Assembly: GCA_949294085.1 (NCBI GenBank)
Contig: CASFFX010000005.1
Location: 1-46,700, forward strand
Reading direction: 5' to 3'
Origin: an uncultured bacterium
GTDB lineage: Bacteria; Elusimicrobiota; Elusimicrobia; Elusimicrobiales; Elusimicrobiaceae
Length of the DNA stretch: 46,700 bases
Positions 42,939-46,700 of this stretch are shown in pieces. The notes below the pieces were generated by a model. That model was not told the DNA's origin. It did not search any database and was given only the letters and a program-made list of their open reading frames with translations. How positions within the stretch are numbered: the first letter of the stretch is position 1; the number at the start of each line of letters is the position of its first letter. The translations under genes were made by a program, and so were the position numbers.

Positions 42939-43627
42939 TTTTCGTAATTCTGAACCGCTTTTTTAATTTCTTGGAATGTAACATCGTTCAAATAGTCTGA
43001 GTGAATAGATAAGAAGGAAATGAAAGCCTTTTCCTTGCGTAAAATAACATTGATTGTTTCAATAAACCGGGCGGCCTTTTTATCATAAAAGGAACCCGGG
43101 GCGAGAACCACTAATTGCAAAGGTTCTTTTAGAAGATAACGTTGCCTAAAAATTACGGCAGGGGCTTGATTCGTGTTTTTATTGTAAGCATGGCGTAATA
43201 AAAAATAATAATAGATAACCTCATAACATGCCCAATAAAAATCGCCAGATGAGCCTTGTTCATTCGTTTTTAATTCAATAATACTTTTAATGGTGCGGTT
43301 ATCCGCTTCTAGCTCTATCATATCAGCCGCTATGCGGCGGTTGCTTCCTTTTGATGTGCCCGGGCCAAAGGCAAACTGATTATAGAAATGTTCGTGTCCG
43401 GAAGTTAATAGAATTTCTAAAAGCGTTTCGTGCTTTACTGTATCATTTTTAACCAGTTGTTCTAAATTCAGTTGTTTGCGGGCTGTTAAAATAGAACCGC
43501 GAAAATAAAATGTTTGAGCTTCTTGTTTTAATTGTTCTAAAAGAGTTTCTATTACACTAGGAGAATCTTCTGTTAGTTGCTTTTTGAGGCTTTTTGCCCA
43601 TTTGGAAAAAATAAAGGGGTGATCCAT
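42890..43627 (-). CDS. PD-(D/E)xK-like putative nuclease, partner of the MBL protein
   Basis: 245 residues. The region ADMIELEADNRT-KSIIELKTN has an Asp (D102) and a downstream E118-x-K120 on a hydrophobic strand, as in PD-(D/E)xK enzymes, followed by a helix (YWACYEVIYYYFLL). This is a pattern call only; the family is not recognised. The start has an AAGGA ribosome binding site at a suitable distance. It overlaps the MBL gene by 49 bp and is the first gene of this two-gene unit. Low GC matches the rest of the island. Confidence 0.6.
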   Translation of the reverse strand: MDHPFIFSKWAKSLKKQLTEDSPSVIETLLEQLKQEAQTFYFRGSILTARKQLNLEQLVKNDTVKHETLLEILLTSGHEHFYNQFAFGPGTSKGSNRRIAADMIELEADNRTIKSIIELKTNEQGSSGDFYWACYEVIYYYFLLRHAYNKNTNQAPAVIFRQRYLLKEPLQLVVLAPGSFYDKKAARFIETINVILRKEKAFISFLSIHSDYLNDVTFQEIKKAVQNYEKWKRIICRHQPQDKEA

Positions 43628-43791
43628 ATTTTAATTCCTTATTTGTGTGTTTAATTTTTTTGTTTGTGTAATATTGCCAATAGTCCATATTTTTTATATT
43701 TTTTCCAAATAATGTGTCAAATTTATTTTTATGTCTTGTAGCAGCTGAAAATGCTTCTTTTGCCTTAGTCTAGTAGGCAGTGCAAAATACA

Positions 43792-43879
43792 GGGGGAGGA
43801 CCTCTTTGATTTGCCCTATAAATTTTGCTGAGGACTTTTTCCCGCACGGAAGCGAAAAAAATTTTCCCATCTAAATGCT
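43792..43879 (-). pseudogene. Remnant of a second copy of the 45351-46265 gene
   Basis: About 88 bp aligns with 45804-45888, both keeping CGCACGGAAGCG and the CTAAATGC end. On the minus strand it encodes HLDGK followed by a frameshifted version of the segment. No start, stop or complete frame survives. The rest of 43628-43911 holds only the promoter region of the nuclease gene. Confidence 0.7.
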
Positions 43880-43911
43880 AAGATGGATCTTATTATAAAT
43901 ATGCATACAGA

Positions 43912-44152
43912 CAACAAAAAAGACACCTTGTGAAAGGTGTCTTTTTGAATGGTCGGGCACGGCGTGCGGACTGCTCAACCCTGTAAGATGGGAGGGTAAA
44001 ATCCCTGTTTATCAGGCAAAATACAGGGAAAAACCGTAAAAGTTGCCCTTTGTATGTGGGCGGGAAAGTGAGTGCCCCGCTTATTTTATACGGAGGCTTT
44101 GCCTTTGCATATACATTCCCTACACCCTAGAACAGGGAAAAACAGGGATTAA
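43912..44152. repeat. Island-flanking repeat, copy 2 (core 43912-44060)
   Basis: Direct copy of 39576-39725 with about 80% identity by eye over the core and weaker similarity to the end (CAGGGAAAAACAGGG). It lies just after the SH3 fragment of the pseudogene on the minus strand. It has no gene content of its own. Confidence 0.85.
43917..43946. terminator. Hairpin in repeat copy 2
   Basis: AAAAAGACACCTT pairs with AAGGTGTCTTTTT around a GTGA loop, the same stem as in copy 1. On the minus strand it would terminate the operon carrying the 45351 gene and the DUF4424-like pseudogene. Confidence 0.8.
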
Positions 44153-45358
44153 AATACTTTTATTAAATTTTGTTTGTGTGTATATCCCTGTAAATTATTT
44201 TGCAAAACAGGATACCAGTTGCCTTGTTTTTCCCCGGGCCAGACCCAAACATAGGTGCCGTCTTTCATTTCTCCGACAATTTCTCCGTTGGGCTCCTTGC
44301 GCATGTTGGCGGGGCCGTTTACGCAGAAGAGGCCGGATCGCTTGCAGATTTGTAAGAGGACGGGATAGTGCCCTTTTCTAAGAAATCCACCGACAAATTC
44401 CGTTCCGGGTAGAAATACTTGCGGCTGATGGAAACATGCTTCTCACCGTAGAAAAGCTAGCCTTCAAAACGGCCCACGCTTTTAAGCGGGCTTTCCACCA
44501 GCAGGTTGAAATCATCTATAAACCCCTGCCAGTTGTTGGCGGTGGTGAGGATGTATTCCACATAGTGCTGGGCTTCTAACTTATCCCACAGGTGGTCAGT
44601 GCCCGGCGGAGTCGGAATGCGGACGAAATCCTGGTAGTCCCAGGTTTTGGGGTTGATGCAAGAGGAAAAAGGCATACCCGTATTGGTGGTTTTGGCAGAA
44701 GGGGTATAGGTGTGGCGGATATGCACGGTTTTGCCGGCGGGAAAGGTTTGAACCCAAAAATAGGAAATTTCTTTTGTCCACAAATCCTCCTCATGGTCGG
44801 TAATCGTCCAGCCCTCGGCTTCTTCGTAGTCGCCCGGTTCTTTACTGGGAAGAAATACGCTGCCCCCAGTGCAGGAAATTCCCGTCTATTAATAGTTGGC
44901 GGTCTTTTTCTTTCATCGCTGATACACGCTCGTGAAATAAAGATTCTTTCAGCCCTTTCTCCGGGTATTTTCACAGAGAATTAGCCACTGCAGGTACAGC
45001 GCGTTTGCCTTGTTTTAGGTTAAAAATGGCTTGATATTTTTTAGGCTTTCATTTACCCACAATTTGAAATGAAACTGGTGTAAGGTTTCCTGGGTATATC
45101 CATAATAATCCGCTACCGCCGCAATAGGCTGCAGGGGGAAGAAAACCTGGGTGGTAATGTCTTTGTCTGTGGTGTTTTCAAACAGATAATTTACTTCTAT
45201 CTGCCCCGGCGGATATAGAGAGCTTCGGTTTTCATTTTAATTCCGTCTTGTTTTTTAAACACCACGCCGCCCGTGGGCAACACATAACCGGCGGTGTCGT
45301 TGGCACGGGCGGACATACAAGAAAAAAAAAGGAGCAGAATGAACAATAATTTATTCAT
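44149..45358 (-). pseudogene. DUF4424-like exported protein plus SH3 fragment, heavily disrupted
   Basis: From ATG 45358 (signal peptide MNKLLFILLLFFSCMSARA) the sequence keeps switching frame. A first frame stops near 45215. Then PPGQIEVNYLFENTTDKDITTQVFFPLQPI and LHQFHFKLWVNESL continue in another, then NLKQGKRAVPAVANSL, then EKGLKESLFHERVSAMKEKDRQLL, then DHEEDLWTKEISYFWVQTFPAG to FEG. An in-frame TAG (44457) precedes LFYGEKHVSISRKYFYPERNL. Finally CVNGPANMRKEPNGEIVG ... GYTHKQNLIKVF is a bacterial SH3-like end with stop at 44149. At least four frame changes and one nonsense codon mark it as dead. DUF4424 is assigned by eye. Confidence 0.75.
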
Positions 45359-46265
45359 TTTTAGTGTTACTTTGAATAAACTTTTGGTATTCTTGGGCGG
45401 CTTTTTCCGCTTGCGCCGGTGTTAGTTTGGGGCGCACCAGAAGCTGGCTTTTGCGGGGAGATTCGGCGGAATCCTGTAAATAAAAAATCCAATTTGTGCC
45501 CGGTATTCCGATGGGATTGTAAGGATAAAGGGCGGATTTCTCTTTTGTTTCGTACGGGGTGGCGGCATAAGCCCCGCGGGTGTGATTTTGCAAATCACAA
45601 AAGAAAATGCCGCGCCGGGCTTTATTTCTTCCCGGCCATGGAAAATCGTCAAAGCCGTCGTAATAGAGTATATTTTCGTCGCAATAAGCAAATTGGCCGG
45701 GCGGAAAATCTATCACCGGGACGGGGCATTCTTCGCGGGCAAACGTATGTTGTTTCCCGTCCTTGTGCCAGATGACTTTGTAGAATACATCACTTTCTTC
45801 TCCGGGGGCACCCTTTTTGATTTGTTTTATAAATTCTACCGAGGAATTTTTTCCGCACGGAAGCGAAAAATTCTTTCCGTCTAAATGCGGGACAGCAAAT
45901 TCTGCTAAAAATTGTTTCTCAAATTCTTGGTAATTATCTTGCCACAATTGAAAACTTTCCAAGATAGGAAAGGGATCTGCTGGAATAAGATGAAAATAAA
46001 GAGTCCCGGACCAATTAAAATATAAATTATTTTCTCTTATAAAGTAATCCGTCCATTCATTGCCATAGGTAAATTCTCCTAATACATAGGCGTTGTTTTC
46101 ATCGGGCTTAGGCATATTAAACCCCCGAAAGCGGGAATAAACGACGGATTCTGTGTATTTGGGTTTATCCTCCTGATTGGTGGGCAGGGAATCGGCCTGC
46201 CCACTTAACCAGCATACACTAAGCAAAAATAGCGCAAATAAATGTTTCATTTTTTTATTATACAT
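45351..46265 (-). CDS. Exported hypothetical protein
   Basis: 304 residues. A signal peptide (MKHLFALFLLSVCWLSGQA, after a short MYNKK lead) is followed by a soluble domain rich in aromatic and charged residues with a few Cys, ending in a helical tail (LTPAQAEKAAQEYQKFIQ). No family recognised. ATG 46265 directly follows the upstream stop (TAAATG) and has AAGGA before it; ATG 46250 is an alternative. A fragment of a second copy lies at 43792-43879. Position after a possible hydrolase or effector suggests an immunity or accessory protein, which is speculative. Confidence 0.7.
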   Translation of the reverse strand: MYNKKMKHLFALFLLSVCWLSGQADSLPTNQEDKPKYTESVVYSRFRGFNMPKPDENNAYVLGEFTYGNEWTDYFIRENNLYFNWSGTLYFHLIPADPFPILESFQLWQDNYQEFEKQFLAEFAVPHLDGKNFSLPCGKNSSVEFIKQIKKGAPGEESDVFYKVIWHKDGKQHTFAREECPVPVIDFPPGQFAYCDENILYYDGFDDFPWPGRNKARRGIFFCDLQNHTRGAYAATPYETKEKSALYPYNPIGIPGTNWIFYLQDSAESPRKSQLLVRPKLTPAQAEKAAQEYQKFIQSNTKNE

Positions 46266-46700
46266 TTATTCTTTTTCCTTTTCTTTTTCAGGGCCCGTGT
46301 ATTCATAATAATCCATATGGGGTTCCCGCGGCGTACTAAACTGTTCGCTTAGAGAGCCTCCCTCGGTTATTTGTTGAGTGTCTGGATTATATCCATCTAC
46401 TGAAGGAACTTCTCCGCCCCATTTGCCGGAGCGTTTCATTCCCGCTTCGGCGTTCACAAGTGCGATATGTCCGTGTTCGGCATTATTGGGATTGTGATAG
46501 GTGGCCACCACCGTGCCGCCAGCTTCGGCTCGGCGTTGGGCTTCTTGGTGGCCTAATTTACCGGTAGGATTGCCCTGCGCGTCTACTTTTTTAGGCAGTT
46601 TCTCCCAGCCGGAACCTTTTTTATCTATATCTTCAATCATTTGGTTTGCATTTTTGTCGGGCGCCATATAAATACCTTTTTGAAGAAGTCTGTTGCGGGC
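46266..46700 (-). CDS. Hypothetical protein with hydrolase-like C-terminus (5' end outside window)
   Basis: The minus-strand frame stays open to the right edge, so the start is probably outside the window although an in-frame ATG lies at 46667. The visible 144 residues include RRAEAGGTVVATYHNP and EHGHIALVNAEAG, a pattern like the His strand of NlpC/P60 or CHAP-type peptidoglycan hydrolases; the catalytic Cys would lie upstream. The end is a Lys/Glu tail. Its stop abuts the start of the exported 45351 gene. Effector-immunity pairing is a guess. Confidence 0.5.
   Translation of the reverse strand, partial: ARNRLLQKGIYMAPDKNANQMIEDIDKKGSGWEKLPKKVDAQGNPTGKLGHQEAQRRAEAGGTVVATYHNPNNAEHGHIALVNAEAGMKRSGKWGGEVPSVDGYNPDTQQITEGGSLSEQFSTPREPHMDYYEYTGPEKEKEKE

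Noticed and set aside
1..46700. tRNA, rRNA, CRISPR array, transposase or phage integrase
   Set aside because: No cloverleaf, conserved rRNA core, regular short repeats, or recombinase motif was found on reading both strands by eye; a tRNA could still be missed without a covariance search.

Overview
The window reads as a chromosomal segment of a gut-type member of the Elusimicrobiota. This is an inference. It rests on several solitary type IV pilin-like genes that share a [21 protein letters not shown] leader, a GC content near 50%, a complete moxR-to-batE locus, and divergent versions of common genes. No tRNA, rRNA or CRISPR array was seen.

Layout. 1-5.6 kb: the 3' end of a secreted thrombospondin-repeat protein, a polytopic GT-C-like membrane protein, gdhA on the minus strand, and a MntR-like regulator coupled to a pilin. 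5.7-13.1 kb: one tight plus-strand operon (ileS, lspA, TPR lipoprotein, degenerate P-type ATPase, queF, PrcB-like exported protein). 13.1-20.8 kb: housekeeping minus-strand genes (HU, gpsA, plsY, hflX, miaA, PilZ, miaB) with a secreted trypsin-like protease and a second pilin inserted on the plus strand. 20.9-31.8 kb: a single long minus-strand operon, moxR, DUF58, an exported membrane protein, batA, batB, batC, batD, batE, gmhA, rpiB, pgi. 31.9-33.2 kb: a small-protein gene and a membrane protein. 33.3-36.2 kb: a third pilin followed by a GT2 and a GT-C protein, possibly a surface-glycosylation cassette. 36.2-39.6 kb: a compact structured-RNA or small-ORF locus, a DUF2130 protein, an orphan adenylation C-terminal domain and a secreted hydrolase.

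39.6-44.2 kb is an AT-rich island between two copies of a ~150 bp repeat. It holds a frameshifted gene, a TPR gene with an amber codon near its start, and a two-gene nuclease module: a PD-(D/E)xK-like protein overlapping a beta-CASP metallo-beta-lactamase nuclease. This module is the best candidate for an undescribed system. Beyond it, 43.8-46.7 kb carries a broken DUF4424-like pseudogene, an intact exported protein, a remnant of a second copy of that protein, and the end of a possible peptidoglycan-hydrolase or effector gene that runs off the window.

A recurring signal is a -10 box 6-8 nt before the start codon with no Shine-Dalgarno sequence, suggesting leaderless transcription for about seven genes.
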